Assembly: GCF_008801575.1 (NCBI RefSeq)
Contig: NZ_VZPL01000047.1
Span: 1-34,397, forward strand
DNA from: Xanthomonas cissicola
Lineage (GTDB): Bacteria; Pseudomonadota; Gammaproteobacteria; Xanthomonadales; Xanthomonadaceae
DNA length: 34,397 nucleotides
Direction: 5' to 3'
Translations under genes and position numbers: made by a program
Shown: one piece after another, positions 16,448-24,002 of the stretch
Position numbering within the stretch: the first letter of the stretch is position 1
Layout of the letters: each line of letters opens with the position of its first letter
The notes under the pieces: model-generated
Seen by the model: the letters and a program-made list of their open reading frames with translations, nothing else
Databases searched by the model: none
What the model was told of the DNA's origin: nothing

Positions 16448-17455
16448 TCAGAACCGGTTATCGCCATCCAGCAAGCGGCCCAGGCCGCCCAGCACCGAGC
16501 CCTCGCCGCGCTGTTGGCCACCGGCTTGCGGGGCGGCCTGCAGCATGCGGCCGGCCATGCGCGAGAACGGCAGCGATTGCAGCCAGACCTTGCCCGGGCC
16601 GGTGAGGGTGGCCAGGAACACGCCTTCGCCGCCGAAGAACATGCTCTTCAGGCCGGCAACGCGGCGCACGTCCATGTCCACGCCGGCGTGATAGGCGACC
16701 ACGCAGCCGGTGTCCACATCGATGCGCTCGCCCGGCCCCAGCTCGCTCTCGACGACCGTGCCGCCGGCATGCACGAACACCCATCCGTCGCCTTCGAGTT
16801 TCTGCATTATGAAGCCCTCGCCGCCGAACAGGCCGGTGAGGATCTTGCGCTGGAAGGCGATGCCCAGCGACACCCCGCGCGCGCCGGCCAGGAAGCTGTC
16901 TTTCTGGCAGATCAACTGCCCGCCATGCTCGGACAGACGCAGCGCCAGCACCGTGCCCGGGTAGGGCGCGGCGAAGGCGACCTTGGCCTTGCCGCTGCCG
17001 GCGTGGGTGAACACGGTGGTGAACATGCTTTCGCCGGTGACCACGCGTTTGCCGGCCGACAGCAGCTTGCCCATCAGCCCGCCGCCACTTTGACCGGCAT
17101 GCGAGCCGTCGCCGAACACGGTGTCCATCTGCACCGCCGCGTCCTTGTACATCAGCGCACCGGCCTCGGCGATGGCGCTTTCGCCTGGGTCCAGCTCGAC
17201 TTCGACAAACTGCATGTCGTTGCCGACGATGCGGTAGTCGATCTCGTCCGCGCGCCCGCTGATGCCGCTCAACGGCGGTGGTGCGCTAGCGCCGCCCTGC
17301 AGTTCGGCCAACTGACGGGCCGACGTCCAGCCATCGAGCCCGTCGCGCCAGGCCAGCGCATCGGGATGACGCTGCGCATGCGCGCGGGCGCTGGCATCGT
17401 CGAGCGGGCCGAGACGGTCGGCCTGTCCGGGATTATGGAAATACCACTGGGCCAT
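16448..17455 (-). CDS. TIGR00266/AIM24-family protein with N-terminal GYF_2 domain
   Basis: A 335-residue cytoplasmic protein of unknown function. Residues 1 to about 55 are a GYF_2 (DUF4339) module (MAQWYFHNPGQADRLGPL, then LAWRDGLDGWTSARQLAEL), a small peptide-binding fold. After a Gly/Pro linker, residues about 72-310 form the TIGR00266 beta-barrel family related to mitochondrial AIM24 (DYRIVGNDMQFVEVELDPGES, GEGFIMQKLEGDGWVFVHAGG). The tail is Gly-rich. The start is supported by AGGAG upstream of the ATG at 17455; the longer frame to 17743 is not believable. It may act in membrane or stress biology, but no activity is shown. It lies downstream of the ABC ATPase on the same strand with a 205-bp gap in which I see no gene. 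Confidence 0.85.
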   Translation of the reverse strand: MAQWYFHNPGQADRLGPLDDASARAHAQRHPDALAWRDGLDGWTSARQLAELQGGASAPPPLSGISGRADEIDYRIVGNDMQFVEVELDPGESAIAEAGALMYKDAAVQMDTVFGDGSHAGQSGGGLMGKLLSAGKRVVTGESMFTTVFTHAGSGKAKVAFAAPYPGTVLALRLSEHGGQLICQKDSFLAGARGVSLGIAFQRKILTGLFGGEGFIMQKLEGDGWVFVHAGGTVVESELGPGERIDVDTGCVVAYHAGVDMDVRRVAGLKSMFFGGEGVFLATLTGPGKVWLQSLPFSRMAGRMLQAAPQAGGQQRGEGSVLGGLGRLLDGDNRF

Positions 17456-17660
17456 CGGGACGACTCCTGTCTGCGTGTGCGGCGAGTCTACGCGCAACCG
17501 CCGCGGCGGCGTCCCGTGTCCAAGGTCATGTCTGCAGCGCGTGGTTGTGACGCGGTTGCGGCCGTCCGGAGCGCTTCGCCATCGCGATGTCGAGCATCGT
17601 CGGCAGCTCGTGCACGGACACGGCCTGCTAGGCCTGCACAGGCTGCAGGTGGGGTGGCGG

Positions 17661-18506
17661 TTACTCGCCCACCGTCGCCCAACAGCGCTCGCCATCGCGC
17701 TGCACCCGCACCGGGCCGTCGAACACGGCCGACGGGCTGGCATCGGTGAGTAGCGCCTCGCGCGTGCCGTCTGCCACCACCTTGCCGGCGCGCAGCAGGA
17801 TCACCCGTTCGATCTCCGGCACGATTTCTTCGATGTGATGGGTCACCAGCACCAGCGTGATGCCTTGCCGGGCGAGGTGCCGCATCGTCTCGAGCAGGTG
17901 CTGGCGCGCCACCAGATCCAGCCCGGTGGACGGCTCGTCCAGCAGTAGCGCCTGCGGGCGATTGACCAGCGCACGCGCAATCAGCACCCGTCGAGTTTCG
18001 CCGGCCGACAATTCGGCAAATTGCCGGTCCACCAGCGGCAATGCGCGTGCCAGCGCTAGCGCTTCGCGCGCACGCGCACGCATGTCGTCGCTGATCTCGC
18101 GATGCGGCGGCACCACGTAGCTGGCGAAGAATCCGGATAGCACCGCGCTTTCCACATCCAGTCCGGGCATGTCGGCCAGATTGACGCTCAGATCGCCGGT
18201 GACGATGCCCAATTGCGAGCGCAGGCGATCCACCTGCCAGCGCGTTTGTCCCAGCACCTTCACTGCGGCCTGGCCGTCGGCGCGCGCCAGCGGGTACAGC
18301 TCGCGCGTGATCAATTTGATGAAGGACGATTTGCCGCAGCCGTTGGGGCCCAGGATCGCGGTGTGCTGCCCCAGGGCGATGCGCAGACTCAGCGCATGCA
18401 GCACCCGTACCTGGCCGCGCATCACACTGGCCTGGTCGAGTTCGATCAGCGGGGCGGCGTTGGCAACGGCGGTGGAATCGGCAGCATTTTCGGTGGCAAC
18501 AGTCAT
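17661..18506 (-). CDS. ABC transporter ATP-binding protein (orphan ATPase)
   Basis: A 281-residue single ABC ATPase domain. Walker A GPNGCGKSS is at 53-61, then the variant signature LSAGE in FAELSAGETRRVLIARAL, Walker B LLLDEPSTGLD, and the switch His in LVTHH. It resembles ModF/YlmA-type ATPases, sometimes linked to molybdate or iron transport, but no permease or binding protein lies beside it, so the substrate is unknown. The first 18 residues are a poorly conserved leader; the ATG at 18506 is chosen, and the frame to 18614 is not supported. It is divergent from the desaturase gene with 146 bp between them. Confidence 0.85.
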   Translation of the reverse strand: MTVATENAADSTAVANAAPLIELDQASVMRGQVRVLHALSLRIALGQHTAILGPNGCGKSSFIKLITRELYPLARADGQAAVKVLGQTRWQVDRLRSQLGIVTGDLSVNLADMPGLDVESAVLSGFFASYVVPPHREISDDMRARAREALALARALPLVDRQFAELSAGETRRVLIARALVNRPQALLLDEPSTGLDLVARQHLLETMRHLARQGITLVLVTHHIEEIVPEIERVILLRAGKVVADGTREALLTDASPSAVFDGPVRVQRDGERCWATVGE

Positions 18507-18558
18507 ACGGGTGACAGCAGACGGAAGTGGGGAAGGGGGTCTGAACCGCTTTAGAAAT

Positions 18559-18574
18559 GTAGGTGCAACCCTAC
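18559..18574. promoter_or_regulatory. Inverted repeat between the ABC ATPase and desaturase genes
   Basis: GTAGGTGCAACCCTAC has 5-bp perfect arms (GTAGG/CCTAC) and lies in the 146-bp divergent promoter gap. It could be an operator for one or both genes. The protein that would bind is unknown, and the arms are short enough for chance. Confidence 0.25.
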
Positions 18575-18652
18575 GCATCCGAAGGGTGAAGTTTGCCGCG
18601 ATCGCCCCCATCATGTCTGCATCAAATGGAGAGCGCCGCTGTGGAGATGCCG

Positions 18653-19858
18653 ATGTTGTCCGATCCGATCATCGACGTTCTGACCTCCGGCGTGGCAGGG
18701 CTGGGCGTGTGGGGCATGCTGGCGGTGCTGCTGGTCTTCACCCAACTCACCATCTTTGCAGTGACCTTGTACCTGCATCGCAGCCAGGCGCATCGCGGTG
18801 TGGATTTCCATCCGGTCATCGCGCATTTCTTTCGCTTCTGGACCTGGTTGACCACCTCGATGATCACCCGCGAATGGGTGGCGATCCATCGCAAGCATCA
18901 CGCCAAGGTCGAGACCGAGGAAGACCCGCACAGTCCGCAGACCAAGGGCATCGCGCAGGTGTTCTGGCGCGGCGTGGAGTTGTACCGCGAGGCACGGACG
19001 CAGCGCGCCGATATCGAGCAGTACGGCAAGGGCGCGCCTAGCGACTGGATCGAGCGGCATCTGTACACGCCGCATGCCAATGCCGGCCCGATTGCGTTGC
19101 TGGTCATCAATGCCGTGTTGTTCGGATTGCCGGGGATTGCGTTGTGGGCGATCCAGATGCCGTGGATTCCGTTCTGGGCAGCAGGTGTGGTCAATGGCCT
19201 GGGCCACTGGTGGGGCTATCGCAATTTCGAGTCGGCCGACACCTCCACCAACCTCACGCCGTGGGCGCTGTGGATCGGTGGCGAAGAATTGCATAACAAC
19301 CATCATGCCTTCCCGAGCTCTGCACGGTTTTCGATGCGGCGGTGGGAGCTGGATATCGGTTGGGTCGCGATTCGCGGGTTGCAGGCGTTGGGCCTTGCCA
19401 AGGTATTGCGGGTGGCACCGTCGCTGGATATCCGCCCCAATATCGCCGTGCCCGATGCCGATACGCTCAAGGCGCTGTTGTCGCACCGCTTCCAGGCCAT
19501 GACCGACTACCAGCGCAACGTACTCAAGCCGGCGCTGCGCGAAGAGGCGGCCGCCACCGGTGCCAAGCTGCGCGAGTTGCTGCCGCGCCGCCTGCGTAAG
19601 GGCTTGGTCGATGACGGGCGCTGGCTCAAGCCGGACGCGCGTGCGCAGTTGCAGGCCTGGGTGGCGCAGCGCCCTCGGATGCGCACGCTGGTCGAGTACC
19701 GTGCGCGGCTGACCGCCGTGCTGGAAGCGCGCAGCCACGATGCGTCCGAACGGCTCAGGCAGTTGCAGCAGTGGTGCCACGAGGCCGAAGCCAGCGGCAA
19801 TGCTGCCTTGCAGGCGTACGCGGCGCGGCTCAAGGGGTATGCGCTGAGTGGTGCGTAA
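18653..19858 (+). CDS. Membrane fatty-acid desaturase (acyl-CoA/acyl-lipid delta-9 type)
   Basis: A 401-residue integral-membrane di-iron desaturase that introduces a cis double bond into saturated acyl chains. The three histidine boxes are intact: H42-x4-H47 (HRSQAHRG), HRKHH at 79-83, and ELHNNHHAF with H214, H217 and H218. Hydrophobic segments lie near 16-40, 52-70, 145-170 and 170-186. The C-terminal 130 residues are a soluble Arg/Ala-rich extension, as in DesB/DesC-like bacterial proteins. Three in-frame ATGs (18626, 18647, 18653) are possible; GGAG at 18643-18646 favours 18653. It is divergent from the ABC ATPase and overlaps the next gene by 11 bases. The role is probably membrane fluidity control. 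Confidence 0.9.
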   Translation: MLSDPIIDVLTSGVAGLGVWGMLAVLLVFTQLTIFAVTLYLHRSQAHRGVDFHPVIAHFFRFWTWLTTSMITREWVAIHRKHHAKVETEEDPHSPQTKGIAQVFWRGVELYREARTQRADIEQYGKGAPSDWIERHLYTPHANAGPIALLVINAVLFGLPGIALWAIQMPWIPFWAAGVVNGLGHWWGYRNFESADTSTNLTPWALWIGGEELHNNHHAFPSSARFSMRRWELDIGWVAIRGLQALGLAKVLRVAPSLDIRPNIAVPDADTLKALLSHRFQAMTDYQRNVLKPALREEAAATGAKLRELLPRRLRKGLVDDGRWLKPDARAQLQAWVAQRPRMRTLVEYRARLTAVLEARSHDASERLRQLQQWCHEAEASGNAALQAYAARLKGYALSGA

Positions 19859-20243
19859 GCCGGGCGGTAGCCGCGCTGTGGCGCGTACACGCGCAACGCG
19901 TGGTGTCACCGTGTGTGGCGTGGTGATCGCATGTCTTGCATCGCTGCCTTCCGCCGCGGTGCAGGCCCAAGTGCAGGACAGCCAGCAATATCTGCAACGC
20001 ATGGATACCGATGGCGATGGACGGGTGAGCCGCGAGGAGTATCTGGCGTGGATGAGCTATGCCTTCGATCAGCGCGATCTCGATCATGACGGCGTACTGC
20101 AAGGCGATGAATTGTCCGGCCGCCGCGGCAAGCCGATCACCCGCGCGGCGCATCGCGCCACCCTGATCGAGCGCTTCGCGCGGCAGGATGCCGATGGCGA
20201 TGGTTACCTGAGCGCACGCGAATTGCTGGCGCCGCCACGCTGA
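19848..20243 (+). CDS. Exported EF-hand calcium-binding protein
   Basis: A 131-residue protein starting at GTG 19848 (or GTG 19851), overlapping the end of the desaturase gene. A basic leader and the hydrophobic run VCGVVIACLASLPSAAVQA (about 22-40) make a signal peptide. Three EF-hand loops follow: D53-x-D-G-D-G-x-V-S-x-x-E64, D77-x-D-x-D-G to E88, and D114-x-D-G-D-G-x-L-S-x-x-E125. All have the Asp/Glu ligands expected for calcium. It is probably periplasmic, with a calcium buffering or sensing role that is not defined. The overlap suggests translation coupled to the desaturase; a functional link is not known. Confidence 0.82.
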   Translation: MVRKPGGSRAVARTRATRGVTVCGVVIACLASLPSAAVQAQVQDSQQYLQRMDTDGDGRVSREEYLAWMSYAFDQRDLDHDGVLQGDELSGRRGKPITRAAHRATLIERFARQDADGDGYLSARELLAPPR

Positions 20244-20244
20244 T

Positions 20245-20260
20245 GCGCGCCTTCGCGCGC
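20245..20260 (+). terminator. GC-only hairpin after the EF-hand gene
   Basis: GCGCGC, loop CTTC, GCGCGC: a perfect 6-bp stem starting two bases after the EF-hand stop codon. There is no U-tract. It may end the desaturase/EF-hand transcript before the ABC importer genes, which start at 20292. Confidence 0.35.
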
Positions 20261-20291
20261 GTCTGACGCTGCATTCGGCAAGCTCGGCCGC

Positions 20292-21029
20292 ATGTTCACT
20301 CTCGATCAGGTCAGCCGCCGCTACGGCCAGGCCATCGCGCTCGACGCGGTCTCGCTGACGTTCGCCAGCGGCATGACGACCGCGTTGATCGGTCCCAGCG
20401 GCGCCGGCAAATCCACCGTGTTACGCATGCTGGTCGGGCTGGAGTGGCCCGACAGCGGCACGGTCGCCTTCGACGGCACGCCGTTGCAACGCGCCAATCT
20501 GCAGACGCAGCGGCAGCGTATCGGTTACGTGATCCAGGAGGGCGGCTTGTTTCCGCATCTGGATGCGCGCAGCAACGTGACCTTGCTGGCGCAGACGCTG
20601 GGCTGGACGCGTGAGCGCATCGCAGAGCGTCTGCAGACGCTCTGCGCGCTGTGCCAATTGCCAGTGGACCTGCTGGCGCGCTATCCGGCCGAACTCTCCG
20701 GTGGTCAACGTCAGCGTGTGGGCCTGATTCGCGCCTTGATGCTGGACCCGCCGGCGTTGTTGCTGGACGAACCGCTGGGCGCACTCGACCCCATCGTGCG
20801 TTACGACCTGCAGGCGCAGATGCGCGAACTGTTTGCGCAGCTGGGCAAGACCGTGGTGCTGGTCACGCATGACGTCGCCGAAGCCGCCTATCTGGCCGAC
20901 AGCCTGGTGCTGATGCGCGCCGGTCGCGTCGTGCAGCAAGGCCCCGCGCGCGATCTGCTGGAGCAGCCCGCCGATGCGTTCGTGCAGCGCTTTGTCACCG
21001 CGCAACGCAGCATTGGCGATGCCGCATGA
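20292..21029 (+). CDS. ABC importer ATPase, osmoprotectant/quaternary-amine (QAT) type
   Basis: A 245-residue ATPase of the OpuCA/ProV/OsmV class. Walker A is GPSGAGKS (34-41), Q-loop Q82, signature LSGGQ (135-139), Walker B LLLDEP (156-161) and switch H193. It lacks the C-terminal CBS domains that sense ionic strength in OpuA/OpuC ATPases, so osmotic gating of that kind is unlikely. It overlaps the fused permease gene by 4 bases (ATGA), so the two are translated together and form one importer. Members of this superfamily import glycine betaine, choline, carnitine and, in the EgtUV branch, ergothioneine. The substrate must be judged from the partner protein and its neighbourhood. Confidence 0.9.
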   Translation: MFTLDQVSRRYGQAIALDAVSLTFASGMTTALIGPSGAGKSTVLRMLVGLEWPDSGTVAFDGTPLQRANLQTQRQRIGYVIQEGGLFPHLDARSNVTLLAQTLGWTRERIAERLQTLCALCQLPVDLLARYPAELSGGQRQRVGLIRALMLDPPALLLDEPLGALDPIVRYDLQAQMRELFAQLGKTVVLVTHDVAEAAYLADSLVLMRAGRVVQQGPARDLLEQPADAFVQRFVTAQRSIGDAA

Positions 21030-22498
21030 TGGCGCGTGCGCTCGTCGCCGCGATCTTGTTGATCTGCAGCTTCGGCGTGCAGGCCGCGCAGGTCACCATC
21101 GGTTCGAAGAACTTCACCGAAGCGGTGATCCTGGGCGAAATCGCCACCGCCGCCGGCAAGCGCGACGGCGTGGATGTGCAGCACCGCGCTCAGCTCGGTG
21201 GCACGCGCATCCTGTGGCGCGCGCTGGAGACTGGGCAGATCGATGCGTATGCCGAATATACCGGCACACTGGCGCAGGAACTGCTGCAACTGCCCACTGC
21301 CAGCCAGGCCGAGCTGCGCGCGGCACTCGACGCGCACGGGCTGGCGATGACCGATTCGCTGGGTTTCCAGAACACCTATGCCTTCGGAATGAAGCGCGAA
21401 CGTGCGCAGGCATTGGGCATCGTCTCGTTGTCGGATCTTGCACGACATCCCACCCTCAAGATCGGTCTGAGCAATGAGTTCATGCAGCGGGCCGATGGCT
21501 GGCCGGGCGTGCGCGCGGCGTACGCGTTGCCGCAGGCTGCAACCGGATTGGATCACGACCTGGCCTATCGCGCGCTGCAGAGCGGGGCGATCGAGGTCAC
21601 GGATCTGTACAGCACCGATGCGGAGATTCCGTACTACCAGTTGCAGGTGCTGCGCGACGACCGCCGCTATTTCCCGGATTACCAGGCGATTTTTGTCTAT
21701 CGCAAGGAGCTGGCGCAACGCTCGCCGGCGATGTTGCAGGCACTGCGGGGGCTGCAAGGACGCATCGATGAAGCGACCATGCAACGGCTCAATGCACAGG
21801 TCAAACTGGAGCGGCAGTCCGAAGCGGCGGTTGCCGCGCACTGGTTGGGCGTCACGCCGGCCTCTGAAACGGACTCGCGCTTGACGCGCCTGCTGCAGCA
21901 TACGCGCGAGCATCTGGCGCTGGTTGGCAGTTCGCTGGGTTTCGCCTTGCTGCTTGCATTGCCGCTGGGCGTGCTGGCGGCGCGGCGTCCGCGCCTGGGA
22001 CAGGTGGTGCTGTCGTTGACCGGCGTGCTGCAGACGCTGCCGTCGCTGGCCGTGTTCGTCTTCATGATTCCGTTGTTCGGCATCGGCGCCAAGCCGGCGA
22101 TTGCGGCGCTGTTTCTGTATAGCCTGCTGCCGATCGTGCGCAACACCCACGCAGGGCTGACCTCGATCCCACGCGAATTGCGCCAGACTGCGCATGCCAT
22201 CGGATTGCCCGCGTGGACACGCCTATGGCGTGTGGAACTGCCGCTGGCACGCCGCACGATCGTGGCCGGCATCCAGACCGCTGCAGTGATCAATGTGGGC
22301 ACCGCCACGCTGGGCGCGCTGATCGGTGCAGGCGGCTACGGCCAACCGATTCTCACCGGTATCCGCCTGGACGATCTCGGTCTGATTCTGGAGGGCGCCA
22401 TTCCCGCCGCCGTGCTTGCGCTGCTGGTGCAGGCACTGTTCGAAGGAGTGGAGCGCTGGGCAACGCCGCCCGGGTTGCGGATCAGCCAGCGGCAGTGA
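21026..22498 (+). CDS. Fused substrate-binding/permease protein of a QAT-type ABC importer (possible ergothioneine or betaine uptake)
   Basis: A 490-residue inner-membrane protein. Residues 1-20 act as a signal sequence. Residues about 22-275 are an OpuAC/OsmX-type binding domain: GSKNFTEA (26-33), AYAEYTGT (74-81) and TDLYSTDAEI (192-201). Residues about 298-475 are a permease domain with five or more hydrophobic segments and the EAA-like ATPase contact RELRQTAHAIG...RVELP (383-406). Known fusions such as EgtU carry the binding domain after the permease; here it comes first. The absence of a separate binding protein gene agrees with the fusion being complete. It ends about 260 bp from an EgtE-like gene and is near egtB-egtD, which makes ergothioneine or a precursor (histidine betaine) a reasonable candidate. 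Choline or glycine betaine remains equally possible from sequence alone. Confidence 0.9.
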   Translation: MMARALVAAILLICSFGVQAAQVTIGSKNFTEAVILGEIATAAGKRDGVDVQHRAQLGGTRILWRALETGQIDAYAEYTGTLAQELLQLPTASQAELRAALDAHGLAMTDSLGFQNTYAFGMKRERAQALGIVSLSDLARHPTLKIGLSNEFMQRADGWPGVRAAYALPQAATGLDHDLAYRALQSGAIEVTDLYSTDAEIPYYQLQVLRDDRRYFPDYQAIFVYRKELAQRSPAMLQALRGLQGRIDEATMQRLNAQVKLERQSEAAVAAHWLGVTPASETDSRLTRLLQHTREHLALVGSSLGFALLLALPLGVLAARRPRLGQVVLSLTGVLQTLPSLAVFVFMIPLFGIGAKPAIAALFLYSLLPIVRNTHAGLTSIPRELRQTAHAIGLPAWTRLWRVELPLARRTIVAGIQTAAVINVGTATLGALIGAGGYGQPILTGIRLDDLGLILEGAIPAAVLALLVQALFEGVERWATPPGLRISQRQ

Positions 22499-22555
22499 CA
22501 TGCGGCCTGCCTCGGCAGCAGCGGGTTTTGCATTGCGGCGCGATCGGGAGTGTCC

Positions 22556-22580
22556 TGTCGTCGGCAAGCCTGCCCCGACA
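22556..22580. terminator. Imperfect hairpin between converging genes
   Basis: Arms TGTCG..GGCA and TGCC..CGACA with loop AGCC make a 9-bp stem with a small internal bulge, in the 257-bp gap between the importer (+) and the EgtE-like gene (-). It could act in both directions. There is no U-tract. No gene is seen in the gap 22499-22755. Confidence 0.3.
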
Positions 22581-22755
22581 CCGACTGCGTCAGTTCGCTG
22601 AAGACCGCGCGCCGCCGCTTTACTGCCGCTGATCCTTGCGCCAATTGTCATGCGCAGGGCGCACTGCCTGCGATGAAACCTTCCGGTGCTACTGACCGCG
22701 CGCAGGCCTGCATCGCTGCAGATGCCGGGCCTTCGATGCCGGCGTGCGCCGCGCC

Positions 22756-23937
22756 TCACCTATCGGGTAGCGCTGCAACGACCTGTGACAACGCGTGGTC
22801 GGTGACGCTCAAATGCGGTGCGATGCGCAGACGTCCATGCCGACGCGTGAAGACCACACCACCGGCGCCGAGCGCCGTTGCCACCGCATCCAACGTTGCT
22901 GCCGGCGGCTGCAGTGCGGTGAGATGCGGCGCATGTCCAGGCGTGCACCAGCTGCCCAAGCCGCGCGCCTGCAGGGCGGCGTCCCAATGCGCGGTCAACT
23001 CGCCCAACGCGGCTGCGATACGCGCCGGCTGCCACGCGTTGAGTTGTTGCAGGGCCACCGTGGCCATTGCGATCCGCAACGGGTCGGCCACTCCGCCCGC
23101 ATCGAATCGCCGTGCACCGCCGCGATATCCAGGCGCGTTGGCCGCCGGAAATTCCCAACTGCTGCCCGCATCGCGGCCGATCCAGTGTTCTTCGATCGGC
23201 AGCCCGTCTGTGCGCCACTGCGGTGCCACCCACAGCCACGCCAATCCCATCGGCCCGAGCAACCATTTGTGCCCGACGCTGACCACGAAATCCGGTTGCC
23301 AGCGGAGCAGATCGGGTGGCAACACCCCTAGGCTCTGGCTCAGGTCCAGCACCAGGGCAGCCCCGCGTGCATGCACGGCGGCACTGATGCGGTCCAGATC
23401 CAGCATTCGCCCGTCCAGCCAGTATGCATGCGGCAAGCTCGCAATCCGCAGCGCAGGCGTCTCGGCAATGGCCTGCAGCACCGCATCGGTCAAGTTGCCG
23501 CCAGCGGCCGTTGGCACCGCCACAAGACGCGCGCCGGCCTCTGCGCAGCGGCGCTGCCAGATCAACAGATTGGAAGGGAATTGCCCTTCCAGCACCAGCA
23601 CTGCGTGGCCGGGTTGCACGGGCAGATTGCGTGCGGCCGTGGCCAAGCCGTGCGCGGCCGACGGCACCATGGCCACCGCATCGGCATCGCCATCCAATAG
23701 CGCGGCCGCAAGCCCGCGCAATACTTCGATCTGCTGCAACCACGCATCGAACGGCAACCGCCATGGTGCGGCCATTGCGTCAACCGCCTGGTGCGCCACC
23801 GTCTGCATGGCGCGCAACAACGGCCCACGCGACGCCGCATCCAGATAGATGACCCCGGAAGGCAGCGCAAACGCCTGCTGACGCTGGGCCCAGTCGAGGG
23901 GTGCAGCAAGCGTACTGGACAGAGATGGCGATGACAT
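22756..23937 (-). CDS. PLP-dependent class V aminotransferase-fold enzyme, EgtE-like C-S lyase candidate
   Basis: A 393-residue fold-type I PLP enzyme of the class V (NifS/kynureninase-like) group. K224 in SVGHKWLLGPMG is the PLP lysine, with D198 and Q201 in LVLDLSQSLG contacting the cofactor ring. The active-site-loop Cys of NifS/SufS-type desulfurases is not evident, which argues against cysteine desulfurase activity. In ergothioneine synthesis the last step, cleavage of the hercynylcysteine sulfoxide C-S bond, is done by EgtE, an enzyme of this fold. This gene starts 65 bp from egtB in divergent orientation, so it is the natural candidate. The function is inferred from the fold and the neighbourhood; a kynureninase-like or isopenicillin-N-epimerase-like role is the alternative. 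Confidence 0.85.
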   Translation of the reverse strand: MSSPSLSSTLAAPLDWAQRQQAFALPSGVIYLDAASRGPLLRAMQTVAHQAVDAMAAPWRLPFDAWLQQIEVLRGLAAALLDGDADAVAMVPSAAHGLATAARNLPVQPGHAVLVLEGQFPSNLLIWQRRCAEAGARLVAVPTAAGGNLTDAVLQAIAETPALRIASLPHAYWLDGRMLDLDRISAAVHARGAALVLDLSQSLGVLPPDLLRWQPDFVVSVGHKWLLGPMGLAWLWVAPQWRTDGLPIEEHWIGRDAGSSWEFPAANAPGYRGGARRFDAGGVADPLRIAMATVALQQLNAWQPARIAAALGELTAHWDAALQARGLGSWCTPGHAPHLTALQPPAATLDAVATALGAGGVVFTRRHGRLRIAPHLSVTDHALSQVVAALPDR

Positions 23938-24002
23938 GTCTACAGCTTACCGCTGGCTGCCACGTTGCCGACACAGCACGTTCACGGGCGCTACCCAAGC
24001 AT

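Noticed and set aside
20292..22498. Assignment of the importer simply as a glycine betaine osmoprotectant system
   Set aside because: The family includes several betaine substrates, and the ATPase lacks CBS osmosensing domains, so the substrate was left open.
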